DNA from: Mesopusillimonas faecipullorum
GTDB lineage: Bacteria > Pseudomonadota > Gammaproteobacteria > Burkholderiales > Burkholderiaceae_B
Assembly (NCBI RefSeq): GCF_020539505.1
Contig: NZ_JACDXW010000003.1
Location: forward strand, 310,001 to 374,000
Length of the DNA: 64,000 bases
Direction of reading: 5' to 3'
In this document: one piece after another, positions 48,182-60,353 of the stretch
How the letters are laid out: every line of letters begins with the position of its first letter
How positions within the stretch are numbered: position 1 is the first letter of the stretch
Made by a program: the position numbers and the translations under genes
The notes under the pieces: generated by a model
The model's database searches: none
What the model saw: the letters and a program-made list of their open reading frames with translations, nothing else
Told to the model about the DNA's origin: nothing

Positions 48182-50295
48182 ATTTGTTGCGGGTCCACTT
48201 CAAGTTGCCAGCGCACGCGGCAGGCCGTGCCCAGCTGCGCCAGTACTGGCATCCAAGCGGCCAGAAACGCCTGCAACACAGGGCGACTGACACTTTCGAC
48301 AAGCAATTGCGCGCGCTCGACGTTGGCAACCCTGACAATGCGCAGGGGGACCGGATCGTACAACATGACAGCTTCATAGGCCTGCGCTAGTTCGGGCTGG
48401 CTCGCCAGCCAATCGCGCGCTTGTTGCAGGTAATCCAGCGCATGGGCCAACTGCCGTGCCTCTGCGGTTAGCAAAGCCTGATAGGCATAGGGAGGCAAAC
48501 CAATTTCTTCGCGCTCATGCAAAGCGTAATCGGCAAAGCCGTCATAATCATGGCGCCGCAAAGCCTGATACACGGGCTGCTCGGGGTAATCGGTTTGTAT
48601 CATGACGGCCCCACCTTGCGTATGGCGCCCCGCCCGACCTGCCACCTGCATCAGCTGGGCAAATAAACGCTCGGGCGCGCGGAAATCATGGGCAAAAAGC
48701 ATGGCATCGGCGTTCAGAACCCCCACCAGCCCCAGCTTGGCAAAGTCGTGCCCTTTGGCCACCATCTGCGTGCCCACCAGTATGTCTACCTCGCCGGCAT
48801 GCACCTGGGCAAAGAGTGCTTCGGCACTGCCTTTGCGCCGGGTGCTGTCGGCATCAATGCGCGCAATACGGGCCTGAGGAAAGCGTTCGGCCAAATACTC
48901 TTCGACACGTTGCGTGCCACGGCCCATGGGCTGAAGATCTTGATCGCCGCAGTCTGGGCAAGCGCGCGGCACGCGTGAGCGATGCCCGCAGTGGTGGCAT
49001 TGCAGTTCATTGCGAGGCCCACCTTGGCGATGCATGACCATATAAGCCGTGCAGCGCGTGCAGCGGCTAAGCCAGCCACAAGAATGGCAAGACAGCACCG
49101 GGGCATAGCCGCGACGGTTCAGGAACACCAGGCTTTGCTGCCCTGAGGCAAGACGCTGCTCGATAGCCTCAAGCATCTGCGGTGAAAAACCCTGCTGCAA
49201 GCGCAAACGTCGCGTGTCAACCAACTGCACCTCGGGCAAGGTAACTGTTGTGGCCCTTTGAGTGAGGCTAAGCTTGTGGTAGTTTGCGCGCTGCACGTGC
49301 AACCAGCTTTCCAGCGAAGGGGTCGCCGAGCCCAACAGCACAGGTATGTCGCGGTCGCGTGCACGCCATACAGCCAGATCGCGCGCGGAATACCTTAAAC
49401 CCTCTTGCTGCTTGTACGACGCATCATGCTCTTCATCGATGATGATCAGACCCAGCTTGGGCATAGGTGTAAAAATAGAAAGGCGCGTACCCAGCAACAC
49501 GCTGGCCTGGCCACGTTGCGCCTGCAACCAAGCGCGCAAGCGCTCTCCCTCGGCCAAACGGCTATGCAAGACGGCTAACTCATGCCCCGCCTGTAAAGAC
49601 GCCAGCCGCGCACGCAAGACTTGCTCCAACTGGGGCGTGAGGTTGATTTCGGGCACCAGAAGCAGTACCTGCAAGCCCTGCTCTAAAACCGCTTGCATGG
49701 CGCCCAAATAGACCTCGGTCTTGCCGCTACCCGTCACACCGTGCAACAGCACGGGTTGAAAAGCACTCAGGCCTGCCAGATAGTCCACCGCTGCTTGTTG
49801 TTCTACATTAAGCCTGGGGGCCGCTAGAGGCGGCACGACAGGGGTGGCACGCGCCTTGCGCTTATCAATACGGGCCACGGGCCCGCCTGCAGAACGCTCA
49901 CCTTGATAGGCGCTGATTTTGCGCAAGCTGGCTGGCAGCACCGGCAGCATGACTTCGCCCAAGGGGCGTTGATAATAGCCGGCCGCAAAGGCTGCCATAC
50001 GCAGCCAATCGGCTGGCATAGGCGGCAAGTCGTCCAGTACCTGCTCAATCTCTTTGACTTGTTCGGGGGCAATACCCGGTTCATCGAACAAGGCTACAGC
50101 CATACCCACCACTTTGCGCCGATTGCCAAAAGGCACGATGACGCGTTGACCTGGCTGAACCGGCACGCTACTGCGATAGACGAACTCACCCTGTAACGGT
50201 ACATCCAGTGCAACATGAACCCAGACCGTGCAAGCACTATCCGGTGTCAGCTCACCCTCTGAGTTCGTAGAAGACGCCACGCGTGAATCTGCCAA
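48178..50295 (-). CDS. priA: primosomal replication restart helicase PriA
   Basis: 705 residues. N-terminal fork-binding domain, helicase core with Walker A GVTGSGKTEVYL and IIDEEHDASYKQQ, and a zinc-binding region with eight cysteines (SCHSCGWLSRCTRC, CHHCGHRSRVPRACPDC). It reloads DnaB at stalled forks. It is coupled to rep by ATGA. A 321-bp AT-rich gap lies upstream. Confidence 0.97.
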   Translation of the reverse strand: MADSRVASSTNSEGELTPDSACTVWVHVALDVPLQGEFVYRSSVPVQPGQRVIVPFGNRRKVVGMAVALFDEPGIAPEQVKEIEQVLDDLPPMPADWLRMAAFAAGYYQRPLGEVMLPVLPASLRKISAYQGERSAGGPVARIDKRKARATPVVPPLAAPRLNVEQQAAVDYLAGLSAFQPVLLHGVTGSGKTEVYLGAMQAVLEQGLQVLLLVPEINLTPQLEQVLRARLASLQAGHELAVLHSRLAEGERLRAWLQAQRGQASVLLGTRLSIFTPMPKLGLIIIDEEHDASYKQQEGLRYSARDLAVWRARDRDIPVLLGSATPSLESWLHVQRANYHKLSLTQRATTVTLPEVQLVDTRRLRLQQGFSPQMLEAIEQRLASGQQSLVFLNRRGYAPVLSCHSCGWLSRCTRCTAYMVMHRQGGPRNELQCHHCGHRSRVPRACPDCGDQDLQPMGRGTQRVEEYLAERFPQARIARIDADSTRRKGSAEALFAQVHAGEVDILVGTQMVAKGHDFAKLGLVGVLNADAMLFAHDFRAPERLFAQLMQVAGRAGRHTQGGAVMIQTDYPEQPVYQALRRHDYDGFADYALHEREEIGLPPYAYQALLTAEARQLAHALDYLQQARDWLASQPELAQAYEAVMLYDPVPLRIVRVANVERAQLLVESVSRPVLQAFLAAWMPVLAQLGTACRVRWQLEVDPQQI

Positions 50296-50616
50296 TTCTT
50301 AAAGTAATTTATTAAGTATGCTGTTGAAAACCAAGCCCCACATCCCTTTTACAACACCTACCCTGCCTGTGGATAACTTTGGGGAAAATAAGAGGACAGA
50401 TATCCTGGAAGTCAATCGGATATAACCCAAGGATTATGAGAAATATTGTTATGCCTGAATAAAAATGCTTTATATCAAATACTTATCTTATCTATTGATA
50501 CTGTATCTGATAAATTTCAAAATTATTGCGGCGCAGCGCTGCTTGTGCACAAGTTGGTTTCACCTGTAGCTGAAAACCGTGTGCTTGCCCGCGCTGCCCC
50601 TAGGCCGGCCACCAGC
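50296..50616. other. AT-rich intergenic region with a DnaA box
   Basis: This 321-bp gap between hemE and priA is clearly more AT-rich than the genes around it. It holds TGTGGATAA at 50368-50376, an exact match on the minus strand to the DnaA box TTATCCACA, and a 10-bp palindrome GCAGCGCTGC at 50533-50542. I see no second strong DnaA box and no gene. It probably holds the priA promoter, but no single promoter stands out. Confidence 0.55.
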
Positions 50617-51687
50617 TTAATGGTGGCGTTTGCTATGGTTATGCACCTCGTCGACCAAGATGGCGACAGACTCTGGCGGCGTAAACTGAGAAATACCATG
50701 GCCCAGGTTAAACACATGGCCGCCTTGCCCTACCGCACCAAAGTCGTCCAGTACCCGTCTGGCTTCTGCTCGTATGGCCGATTCCGTGCCAAACAACACC
50801 ATGGGGTCAAGATTGCCCTGCAAGGCTACGCGGTCACCCACGCGCTGACGCGCCTTGGCCAGGTTCACCGTCCAATCTACGCCCATCGCATCACAGCCTA
50901 CAGCAGCGATGTCTTCCAACCACATGCCACCGCCTTTGGTAAACACGATGGTGGGCACCTTGCTGCCGTCAGGGGCCGGTTGCAGCTGCTCCAGCACTTT
51001 ACGCGTATAGGCCAATGAACAGCTTTGAAACAGGCCGTCTGCCAGCACGCCGCCCCAGCTATCGAACAACATGACTGCCTGGGCCCCTGCTTGTATCTGC
51101 GCATTAAGATACTGCGCCGTTGCCTGAGCGTTGATGGTCAGAATATGGTGCAGAAGGTCGGGCCGGCCATACAACATACTTTTAATATGACGATAATCGC
51201 TGGAACCTTGGCCTTCGACCATATAGCAAGCGATCGTCCAGGGACTGCCGGCAAAACCTATCAAAGGGACCTTGCCGCCCAGCTCTTTGCGTATCAAGGT
51301 GACCGCGTCAAACACGTACTGCAAACTGGACAAGTCAGGCTCATGCAAAGCGTGAACCTCTTGCTCTGTACGCAAGGGCCTTGCAAAACGTGGCCCTTCA
51401 CCCGGCAGAAAATTCAAACCCAGCCCCATGGCGTCTGGTACCGTAAGAATGTCGGAAAACAGAATCGCGGCATCCAGGTCGAAGCGACGCAAAGGCTGCA
51501 AAGTCACCTCGCATGCCAGTTCGGGGTTTTGCGCCAACCCCATGAACGAGCCTGCGGCCTCTCGGGTTTGCTTGTATTCAGGCAGATAACGACCTGCCTG
51601 GCGCATGAGCCACAAGGGCGTGTAAGGCACGGACTGCCGCATCAACGCGCGCAGAAAAACATCGTTTTGGAGCTTAGGGAAAGACAC
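50617..51687 (-). CDS. hemE: uroporphyrinogen decarboxylase
   Basis: 356 residues. Decarboxylates uroporphyrinogen III to coproporphyrinogen III in haem synthesis. Signatures [16 protein letters not shown] near the N-terminus and [20 protein letters not shown] are intact. It begins 2 bp after the end of the pseudo-receiver regulator gene, so they probably share a transcript. Confidence 0.97.
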   Translation of the reverse strand: MSFPKLQNDVFLRALMRQSVPYTPLWLMRQAGRYLPEYKQTREAAGSFMGLAQNPELACEVTLQPLRRFDLDAAILFSDILTVPDAMGLGLNFLPGEGPRFARPLRTEQEVHALHEPDLSSLQYVFDAVTLIRKELGGKVPLIGFAGSPWTIACYMVEGQGSSDYRHIKSMLYGRPDLLHHILTINAQATAQYLNAQIQAGAQAVMLFDSWGGVLADGLFQSCSLAYTRKVLEQLQPAPDGSKVPTIVFTKGGGMWLEDIAAVGCDAMGVDWTVNLAKARQRVGDRVALQGNLDPMVLFGTESAIRAEARRVLDDFGAVGQGGHVFNLGHGISQFTPPESVAILVDEVHNHSKRHH

Positions 51688-51689
51688 GG

Positions 51690-52520
51690 TTATCCTTCAG
51701 AAAAGTTCGCTGGCATTTTACCCGTGCCGCAAGGCATGGGTAGGTTGCGGCCCATGGCCCTGTAGGGCATGGGGTCTATTTTGTATTTGTGCATCAACGC
51801 CCAGAACGCACGCCTGTGCTTCTGCACGGATCGCGCCGCCATGGCGATATTGCCTTGATGGCGATGCAGGGCGGCTTTGATATAGGCGGTTTCAAAGTGC
51901 TCTACGATTTGCGTTTTGGCCGCTCTTAAAGACGTACCGCTGCTTTCACCCGCCGCAGCCGCTGCGTAAGACTCAAGCACACTTACCGGCATGTTGTTTG
52001 CACCCAGTGTGGGGTGTTGTCCATGTTCAGCACCCACCTCTTGGTAGGTCACATGGGCTTCGCCTACACTCAATGCAGAACCGCCAGGGTCTGACTCAAT
52101 ATGTTTGATGTAAACCTTGGCCTGCTGCCTGGCTAACAGACGCTCACATCGCGCTCTCAATTCCTCTGCGCAAAACGGCTCACGCAAAAAATCCTCTACC
52201 CCCAACTTATGCAAGTCGTCCAGTGCAGCCGCCCTCAGGTCGCGTGTAATCGCAATGACCGGCGTAGTCAGTAGCGGCCTGGCAGCCTGCAGGTTGGTGC
52301 GTACCCACGACAGGTTGGCCGGGTGAACCTGCAGCAAACACACATCGTAGCGGCGTAAGTTCATGGCGGTTGAAGCCAAGGCACGCCCTTCCTCTGCGCC
52401 TGCCTCTACTTTCAGCAGGTGTATAAGCAGCCTGCCGCCCGCATGGCTACCCGGCAGGCCTGCCACGTAATTCTCATTGCTTGGTGTTGCCAGTACCGCG
52501 CAATCCAGATGCTCCCTCAT
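51690..52520 (-). CDS. pseudo-receiver regulator with Fis-type HTH
   Basis: 276 residues. An N-terminal receiver-like fold (about 1-130) ends in [22 protein letters not shown], typical of the last strand and helix. Its phosphorylation residues are lost: Gln64 stands at the acceptor Asp ([10 protein letters not shown]), Glu114 at the conserved Lys (REPF for KPF), and there is no acidic pair at the start. After a linker comes a Fis/NtrC-type helix-turn-helix (about 210-255, [24 protein letters not shown]). It has no AAA domain. A strong AAGGAGGG precedes the ATG, beside a perfect 12-bp inverted repeat. Likely a DNA-binding regulator not controlled by phosphorylation; targets unknown. Confidence 0.8.
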   Translation of the reverse strand: MREHLDCAVLATPSNENYVAGLPGSHAGGRLLIHLLKVEAGAEEGRALASTAMNLRRYDVCLLQVHPANLSWVRTNLQAARPLLTTPVIAITRDLRAAALDDLHKLGVEDFLREPFCAEELRARCERLLARQQAKVYIKHIESDPGGSALSVGEAHVTYQEVGAEHGQHPTLGANNMPVSVLESYAAAAAGESSGTSLRAAKTQIVEHFETAYIKAALHRHQGNIAMAARSVQKHRRAFWALMHKYKIDPMPYRAMGRNLPMPCGTGKMPANFSEG

Positions 52521-52531
52521 GACTTACCCTC

Positions 52532-52565
52532 CTTATATCGAATCGTTGTTGGCATTCGATATAAG
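52532..52565. repeat. perfect 12-10-12 inverted repeat before the regulator gene
   Basis: CTTATATCGAAT, 10 bp, ATTCGATATAAG, all 12 positions matching. The arm nearest the gene ends in the first AAG of the AAGGAGG ribosome binding site. It could be an autoregulatory operator or an RNA hairpin that limits translation. Confidence 0.7.
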
Positions 52566-52640
52566 CGTAGTAATCCAAACGAAATCCGGCAATTCGCACA
52601 AGCCACACATCGGCATTTACTGAGTCGCATTTCCCAAAGG

Positions 52641-52664
52641 AAAAACGGCCCCGAAGGGCCGTTT
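52641..52664 (-). terminator. rho-independent terminator of the ATP synthase operon
   Basis: On the minus strand, 43 bp after the atpC stop: AAACGGCCC, loop TTCG, GGGCCGTTT followed by TT. A 9-bp perfect stem with a stable tetraloop and a T-run. Confidence 0.92.
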
Positions 52665-52707
52665 CTGGGTGTCGGGAAACACGCACCCGGCTGGGTGCCT
52701 TTCCGTC

Positions 52708-53133
52708 CTAGCGACGTTGCTTGGAGGACAAGCGGCGTGCGACAGCTACCTGCTCCGCCAACATGGCGAGTTCGGCTTCCATAACGGCGACATCGGTTTT
52801 GTCCTTGGCGTTGCGCAGGGCTTCTTCGGCGCGCGCGCGCGCCTGCTCGGCCTTGGCTTCGTCCAGGTCTTCGGCACGGATAGCCGTGTCGGACAGAACC
52901 GTTACACCGCCGGGCTGCACTTCGAGAATGCCGCCCGCTACGAACACGTGTATTTCCTCGTCGCTATCGGCCAGAGCGATCTTGACCGTACCCGGCCGGA
53001 TACGGGAGATGAGCGGCGTGTGGCCGGGCAAAATACCCAGCTCGCCCGCCTCGCCAGGCAGCGCCACGAACTTCGCCTTACCGGAGAAGACCGAGTCCTC
53101 TGCGCTGACGACGTCAACATTCAGATGGGCCAT
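52708..53133 (-). CDS. atpC: F1Fo ATP synthase subunit epsilon
   Basis: 141 residues. Beta-sandwich N-terminal domain ([35 protein letters not shown]) and a C-terminal helical hairpin that can inhibit the enzyme. Last gene of the atp operon, 15 bp after atpD. Confidence 0.97.
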   Translation of the reverse strand: MAHLNVDVVSAEDSVFSGKAKFVALPGEAGELGILPGHTPLISRIRPGTVKIALADSDEEIHVFVAGGILEVQPGGVTVLSDTAIRAEDLDEAKAEQARARAEEALRNAKDKTDVAVMEAELAMLAEQVAVARRLSSKQRR

Positions 53134-53148
53134 AGCGTGTTTCCTTTA

Positions 53149-54579
<1,431 letters not shown>

Positions 54580-54609
54580 CTAAGTATCTTGACGGGATGC
54601 CTGTCTGCG

Positions 54610-55521
54610 TCAAACAGCGGCAGCGCCCCCAACGATTTCTGAAAGCTCTTTAGTAATGGCGGCCTGGCGGGTCTTGTTGTAGACCAGTTGCAGATCGCCG
54701 ATGATTTTCTTGGCGTTGTCCGATGCCGCCTTCATGGCAACCATCCGGGCTGATTGCTCGGAAGCCATGTTTTCGGCTACAGCCTGATAAACCAGGCCTT
54801 CTACGTAACGGAGCAGCAAGTCGTCGATAACCGACTTGGCATCTGGTTCGTAGATGTAGTCCCAGCCATATTCAGACTTGGGAGCACCTTCCGTAGCGCC
54901 TGGTTCTTGGTCGCCACTTTGGAAAGGATCCGCCAAGCCGGAAGGCAGCGGTAACAGACGTATGAAGCTGGGTTCCTGCTTCATGGTGTTGACGAAACGG
55001 TTGGTAGCCAGATAAACGGCATCAACCTTGCCCGCGACGAAATCGTCAAGCTGAACCTTGATGGCGCCGATAAGACGCTCAAGGTTGGGGGCATCGCCCA
55101 ATTGGGTTTCTTGCGACACCAGCGTCGTACCCAGGCGTGTCAGGAAGCTCAGCCCCTTGTTGCCCAGGGCGGTGAACTGCACATTCACACCTTGCTCTTG
55201 GAAGGCCTTGTAACGAGCCAACGTCAAGCGAGTAATGTTGGTGTTCAAGCCACCACACAGGCCTTTGTCCGTCGTGACCAGCACCACACCCACTGACTTG
55301 ATTTCGTTGCGCTCAAGTAAGTAGGGGTGACGGTATTCGGGATGTGCCTGCATCAGGTTCGCGGCAATATCGCGCACCTTAATCGCATAGGGACGACCGG
55401 CACGCATCCGCTCCTGCGCCTTGCGCATCTTGGATGCCGCCACCATCTCCATGGCTTTGGTGATCTTCCGCGTGTTCTGCACGCTTTTGATCTTGGTTCG
55501 AATTTCCTTGATTCCGGCCAT
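54610..55521 (-). CDS. atpG: F1Fo ATP synthase subunit gamma
   Basis: 303 residues. Central rotor shaft. N-terminal helix [20 protein letters not shown] and C-terminal helix ([15 protein letters not shown]) form the coiled coil; [10 protein letters not shown] is the signature. The stretch around 195-220 ([20 protein letters not shown]) is a modest insertion usual in betaproteobacteria. Confidence 0.98.
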   Translation of the reverse strand: MAGIKEIRTKIKSVQNTRKITKAMEMVAASKMRKAQERMRAGRPYAIKVRDIAANLMQAHPEYRHPYLLERNEIKSVGVVLVTTDKGLCGGLNTNITRLTLARYKAFQEQGVNVQFTALGNKGLSFLTRLGTTLVSQETQLGDAPNLERLIGAIKVQLDDFVAGKVDAVYLATNRFVNTMKQEPSFIRLLPLPSGLADPFQSGDQEPGATEGAPKSEYGWDYIYEPDAKSVIDDLLLRYVEGLVYQAVAENMASEQSARMVAMKAASDNAKKIIGDLQLVYNKTRQAAITKELSEIVGGAAAV

Positions 55522-55618
55522 CGTACTTCCTGTCAGGGCGTTTCGGCAGAGCGCATCTGGCGCCCTGCCTTACCTTCGGGTGGTTGAAGCCCGTGCTTCA
55601 GCCCCCCGCCACATTGCC

Positions 55619-57160
55619 TTAATAAGCGCCTTGCTTCTTGAAGGTGTCGATGGCGGCGGCCAGTTCGGCTTCGTCTTCGGAAGACATAGCCTTCTTGTCT
55701 TCGATACGTTGAACCAGTGCTTCGTTCTTGGCCTTGAGCGTATCCTTGAGGCCTTTCTCGAAGGAGAGCACACGAGATACGTCGATATCATCGAGGTAGC
55801 CCTTGTTAACCGCGAACAACACAATAGCTTGTTCCCAAACAGCCAGAGGCTGGTACTGGGGCTGCTTGAGCAGTTCAACCACACGCTTACCGCGTTCGAG
55901 CTGGCGACGGGTAGCGTCGTCGAGGTCGGAGGCGAACTGAGCGAAAGCGGCCAACTCACGGTACTGTGCCAAGTCGGTACGAATACCACCAGACAGCTTC
56001 TTGATGACCTTGGTCTGAGCGGAACCACCCACGCGAGACACCGAGATACCGGCGTTAATAGCGGGACGGATGCCAGCGTTGAACAAGTCGGTTTCCAGGA
56101 AGATCTGGCCGTCGGTAATAGAAATGACGTTGGTCGGAACGAAAGCGGAAACGTCGCCTGCTTGCGTTTCGATGATAGGCAGAGCCGTCAGCGAACCGGT
56201 TTTACCCTTGACTTCACCCTTGGTGAAGGCTTCGACGTAGTCGGCGTTGACACGCGCGGCACGCTCGAGCAAGCGGGAATGCAGGTAGAACACGTCGCCG
56301 GGGTAAGCTTCGCGCCCGGGAGGACGACGCAGCAACAGCGACACTTGACGATAAGCCCAGGCTTGTTTGGTCAGGTCATCATAAATGATGAGTGCGTCTT
56401 CGCCACGGTCGCGGAAGTATTCGCCCATGGTGCAACCCGAGTAAGCGGCCAGGTATTGCATGGCGGCGGAATCGGAGGCAGCGGCGGCAACCACGATGGT
56501 GTATTCCATGGCGCCATGCTCTTCGAGCTTGCGCACCACGTTGTTGATCGTGGAAGCTTTTTGACCGATAGCGACGTAGACGCAGGTAACGCCCTGGCCT
56601 TTCTGGTTGATGATGGTGTCAACTGCAACAGCCGTCTTACCAGTCTGACGGTCGCCAATGATCAGCTCGCGCTGGCCACGACCGATAGGCACCATGGCGT
56701 CGATAGCTTTGGTACCGGTTTGCAGAGGCTGGTCAACCGATTGACGAGCAATCACGCCGGGAGCGACTTTCTCGATGATGTCGGTGGCCTTGGCATTGAT
56801 CGGACCTTTGCCGTCAATGGGGCTGCCCAGTGCGTCGACCACGCGACCGCACAGTTCGGGGCCGACGGGCACTTCCAGAATGCGGCCGGTGGTGCGCACC
56901 AGATCGCCTTCGGAAACACCAGTGTAGTCACCCAGGATCACGGCGCCGACCGAGTCGCGCTCGAGGTTGAGTGCCAGACCGAACACATTGTTGGGGAATT
57001 CAAGCATTTCACCCTGCATCACGTCGGACAAGCCGTGGATGCGGGTAATACCGTCGGTAACGGAGACGACCGTGCCCTGCGTGCGCACATCGGTAGACGC
57101 ACCCAGGCCTTCGATGCGGCTTTTTAGCAGCTCGCTGATCTCGGAAGGGTTAAGTTGCAT
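55619..57160 (-). CDS. atpA: F1Fo ATP synthase subunit alpha
   Basis: 513 residues, the same length as in E. coli. Non-catalytic nucleotide-binding subunit. Walker [33 protein letters not shown] and [10 protein letters not shown] arginine-finger region. It lies 97 bp before atpG. Confidence 0.99.
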   Translation of the reverse strand: MQLNPSEISELLKSRIEGLGASTDVRTQGTVVSVTDGITRIHGLSDVMQGEMLEFPNNVFGLALNLERDSVGAVILGDYTGVSEGDLVRTTGRILEVPVGPELCGRVVDALGSPIDGKGPINAKATDIIEKVAPGVIARQSVDQPLQTGTKAIDAMVPIGRGQRELIIGDRQTGKTAVAVDTIINQKGQGVTCVYVAIGQKASTINNVVRKLEEHGAMEYTIVVAAAASDSAAMQYLAAYSGCTMGEYFRDRGEDALIIYDDLTKQAWAYRQVSLLLRRPPGREAYPGDVFYLHSRLLERAARVNADYVEAFTKGEVKGKTGSLTALPIIETQAGDVSAFVPTNVISITDGQIFLETDLFNAGIRPAINAGISVSRVGGSAQTKVIKKLSGGIRTDLAQYRELAAFAQFASDLDDATRRQLERGKRVVELLKQPQYQPLAVWEQAIVLFAVNKGYLDDIDVSRVLSFEKGLKDTLKAKNEALVQRIEDKKAMSSEDEAELAAAIDTFKKQGAY

Positions 57161-57195
57161 GTTGAGACTCCTGGAATCCTGTTAGGCAGGCCGCT

Positions 57196-57735
57196 TCAGG
57201 CGGCCAGCGTGTCGCGCATGCGGTCGAGCTGAGCACGCACGGATGTATCGAGTACTTGATCGCCAACCACCACACGTACCCCGCCGATCAGGCTGGCATC
57301 GACGGTGACAGTGGGCTTCAGCTTGAGGCCGAATTTCTTTTCGAGCGCACCCACCAGTTGTTGGACCTGTGCATCTTCGAGAGGGAAAGCGCTGGAAATT
57401 TCGGCCAGCGCCGTGCCTTCGAGGCGGTTCTTCAACTGGTTGAACTGCTCGGCGATCTCGGGAAGCGCCGTAGCGCGCCCGTTCTCGATAAGCAGCGCGA
57501 CAAAGCGGCGAGCCGAATCGGATACCGGCGCCTTGACCAGGCCCAGGAACAATTCGGTACGCTGCGCGTCGTCCAGGCGCGGATCAGAAAGCGCCTCGCG
57601 GACGTCCTCGAGGGACATCAGCGTTGCCAGTTCGTCCAGCAGGCCCGACCAGGAATCAAAACCTTTTCCCTCGTTGCGGACCGACTCGAACAACGCCTCG
57701 GCGTAAGGCCTTGCGACAGTCGATAGTTCAGCCAT
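57196..57735 (-). CDS. atpH: F1Fo ATP synthase subunit delta
   Basis: 179 residues. Peripheral stalk subunit that joins F1 to subunit b. Helical N-terminal domain ([15 protein letters not shown]) and the C-terminal signature ([22 protein letters not shown]). 14 bp after atpF. Confidence 0.97.
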   Translation of the reverse strand: MAELSTVARPYAEALFESVRNEGKGFDSWSGLLDELATLMSLEDVREALSDPRLDDAQRTELFLGLVKAPVSDSARRFVALLIENGRATALPEIAEQFNQLKNRLEGTALAEISSAFPLEDAQVQQLVGALEKKFGLKLKPTVTVDASLIGGVRVVVGDQVLDTSVRAQLDRMRDTLAA

Positions 57736-57749
57736 TGCCTGCCCTGAAA

Positions 57750-58220
57750 TTAAAGTTGCGTCTTGAGCTGGTCGAGCAGATCGGCATGCGCCTTGGCATC
57801 GACTTCGCGCTTGAGGATTTGTTCGGCACCCTTGACAGCCAGCACTGCCACTTCGGCACGCAAGCCATCACGTGCGCGCTGCACTTCTTGGGCGGCATCC
57901 TGGCGGGCCTGCTCGAGAATACGCGCCTTTTCGGCCTCGGCTTCGCGACGGGCTGCATCAATCAGGCCAGCAGCCTGCTTTTCAGCTTCCTGGATACGCG
58001 TCTGGTTTTCGGACTTAGCAGAGGCCTCGATGAGGCTGATGCGCGCCTGAGCCTGAGCCAAATCGGCCTTGCCCTTATCGGCGGCCGCCAAGCCATCGGC
58101 AATTTTCTGGCGGCGATCATCCATGGCTTTCGTGAGAGGCGGCCATACGAATTTCATCGTAAACCAGCCCAGCACGAAAAACACGATCATCTGGAAAAAG
58201 AGAGTCGCGTTTAAATTCAC
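57750..58220 (-). CDS. atpF: F1Fo ATP synthase subunit b
   Basis: 156 residues from a GTG at 58220, the same length as the E. coli b subunit. AAGGGA stands 8 nt before this GTG, and it gives the family start [18 protein letters not shown]; an upstream reading would add 14 unrelated residues. One membrane helix (about 6-25), then a long charged helix (to about 150) forming the peripheral stalk. Confidence 0.95.
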   Translation of the reverse strand: MNLNATLFFQMIVFFVLGWFTMKFVWPPLTKAMDDRRQKIADGLAAADKGKADLAQAQARISLIEASAKSENQTRIQEAEKQAAGLIDAARREAEAEKARILEQARQDAAQEVQRARDGLRAEVAVLAVKGAEQILKREVDAKAHADLLDQLKTQL

Positions 58221-58283
58221 GGTCGTTTCCCTTGAATACCACTCGGTGTCAGGTAGTAGCACTACCCAACGCTGATTCCAAGC

Positions 58284-58316
58284 TGCCGGAAACGCCCACT
58301 TTGGGCATTACCGGCA
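58284..58316 (-). repeat. nested hairpin between atpE and atpF
   Basis: TGCCGG / CCGGCA outside and GCCCA / TGGGC inside, with a 3-nt loop. It lies in the 137-bp gap, 41 bp after the atpE stop. A transcript-stabilising or processing element is plausible because subunit c is needed in about ten copies per complex. Confidence 0.55.
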
Positions 58317-58357
58317 ACGGCTTACCCCGCCCCAATAGGCCGGGTGAGTATTTGCGC

Positions 58358-58630
<273 letters not shown>

Positions 58631-58719
58631 TCAACAAGACTGAAAAAGAAAACAGCTACGCAAGCCACCTTGCCTGCAGGTGGGGCACGACATAAAGCCG
58701 AGCCCTACCTGGCATTCCA

Positions 58720-59601
58720 TCAATGACCCTCGTGAGCCAAGCCGACGTACACCAGAGACAACATCATGAAGATGTACGCCTGCAGCAATACGATCAAGAT
58801 ATGGAAGATTGCCCATACCGAACCTGCCAGCACGTGACCGATACCAAGACCAATGCTGGCACCATCGGCACCGAGCCAGGCCCCACCCAGCAGAGCGATC
58901 AGCATGAACAGCAGTTCGCCCGCAAACATGTTGCCAAACAACCGCATACCCAGGGAGACCGTTTTAGCGGCGTACTCCATCAGGTTCAGCAGAATGTTGA
59001 AAGGCATCAGCAACACACCGACAAAGCCGTGGCCATGGAAAGGCGCAGTGAAGAGTTCTTTGACGAAACCGCCGCCGCCTTTGATCTTGATACCGTAGTA
59101 GATGGTAAGGATCAGCACACCCAACGACATACCCATGGGGATGTTCAAGTCGGCTGTCGGCAGAATGCGGTGATGGTAGAGAGGATCGCCATGCTCGGCA
59201 CCCAGACCCGTTACCTTCCAGATCCACGGAAGAAGATCGACAGGCACCAGGTCGAGGGCGTTCATGAGAATCACCCACAGGAAGATGGTCAGCGCCAGCG
59301 GAGCGACGTAACGACGCGTGGCTTCGCTGGGAATAATGGATTTGGCTTCGCTCTGGACCATATCAACCAGAGACTCGATCATCATCTGGAAACGGCCCGG
59401 CACACCGGCTGTGGCACGGCTAGCGACCCGCCACAGAACGAAAACGACAATCAGCCCCATAAGCAGGGACCAGACCAGGGAGTCGTAGTTGATGATGCTG
59501 AAGTCAGCAATAGCGCTTTGCTTTTCACCTACGTTGTTCAAGTGAACAAGGTGATGCTGAATGTAATAAGACTGTGGCGAAACGTCGCTAGCTGCAGCCA
59601 T
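58720..59601 (-). CDS. atpB: F1Fo ATP synthase subunit a
   Basis: 293 residues from the ATG at 59601 ([20 protein letters not shown]), typical of betaproteobacteria. Five or six membrane helices; the essential Arg is in [14 protein letters not shown] and the channel residues follow in helix 5. It passes protons to the c ring. Confidence 0.97.
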   Translation of the reverse strand: MAAASDVSPQSYYIQHHLVHLNNVGEKQSAIADFSIINYDSLVWSLLMGLIVVFVLWRVASRATAGVPGRFQMMIESLVDMVQSEAKSIIPSEATRRYVAPLALTIFLWVILMNALDLVPVDLLPWIWKVTGLGAEHGDPLYHHRILPTADLNIPMGMSLGVLILTIYYGIKIKGGGGFVKELFTAPFHGHGFVGVLLMPFNILLNLMEYAAKTVSLGMRLFGNMFAGELLFMLIALLGGAWLGADGASIGLGIGHVLAGSVWAIFHILIVLLQAYIFMMLSLVYVGLAHEGH

Positions 59602-59693
59602 CGTAACCCTACCCCAAAATTTCGTCACGAGATGCCCGCCCCGGCCAAAACCGGAGAACAGACCCTTGATTCATTTTTTTGTACTGCTTACCG

Positions 59694-60155
59694 CTACGGC
59701 AGCTTGCCCATCATCAGCAGCAGCACATAACTTTTCAGTACACATACCAGCCCGAACAACATAGCCAGCCATACTAGCCACGCTTGCCATTCGTAGGCAG
59801 CCCACGCAAGCAACAGCGCAGCCACCCCAAGCTTGACCAGTTCACCCAGCAGAAAACCTACTGGCCCCACCGGCCTTGCACCCAACATACCCACCAGCAG
59901 CCGAACGGCAAAAAACAGATTCGGAAGGTAGTAGGCACCACCACCGACCAGCGCAGAAACCCCTGCTTGCCAGCCGAAAAACAACCAACATATCAGCGCC
60001 GCGAACAACACCGCCACGCCTTGGACCCAAACTATCCGGCCTAAGCCTCGGACTGAGCTGGCACGCAGAGCGGCACGATCAGCCTCGGTAAGAACCAGCT
60101 TTTCTGCAGGCCCTTCGTTTTCGGCTTGGGCCGCATTGTACGCGGGATTCGGCAT
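59694..60155 (-). CDS. atpI: ATP synthase accessory protein AtpI
   Basis: 153 residues from the ATG at 60155, which has AAGG 9 nt before it; an ATG at 60179 is the alternative. A hydrophilic start (about 45 residues) is followed by four membrane helices. AtpI/UncI helps c-ring assembly or magnesium supply; it is not part of the mature enzyme. First gene of the operon. Confidence 0.9.
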   Translation of the reverse strand: MPNPAYNAAQAENEGPAEKLVLTEADRAALRASSVRGLGRIVWVQGVAVLFAALICWLFFGWQAGVSALVGGGAYYLPNLFFAVRLLVGMLGARPVGPVGFLLGELVKLGVAALLLAWAAYEWQAWLVWLAMLFGLVCVLKSYVLLLMMGKLP

Positions 60156-60242
60156 CAGCTTCGGCCTTGCGGCATACATCCAACAAAAAACACTGGCGCC
60201 ACCGCACAAGCTGCACGCACGCGTCATGTGTCAAACCCATGG

Positions 60243-60272
60243 AGTATAACTTTATTCTTTTCCAGTAAGCAA
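60243..60272 (-). promoter_or_regulatory. predicted promoter of the atp operon
   Basis: On the minus strand TTGCTT, an 18-bp spacer and TATACT, with the mRNA start expected near 60236, leaving a leader of about 80 nt before atpI. Confidence 0.6.
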
Positions 60273-60313
60273 ATTGTCAGCTGGCTACCGCGTTAATTGT
60301 TGGCCTGGCGACA

Positions 60314-60347
60314 CAAACCCGTCACTTGGAACGTAGTGACGGGTTTG
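60314..60347 (-). terminator. hairpin after the enoyl-CoA hydratase gene
   Basis: A perfect 13-bp stem (CAAACCCGTCACT / AGTGACGGGTTTG) with an 8-nt loop, 6 bp after the stop codon. No long T-run follows, but it isolates this gene from the atp operon. Confidence 0.6.
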
Positions 60348-60353
60348 CCAGGT

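Noticed and set aside
55421-57127. 568-residue open frame on the plus strand opposite atpA and atpG
   Set aside because: Same cause: a long frame without stops forced by GC-rich codon use in atpA. No domain or ribosome binding site.
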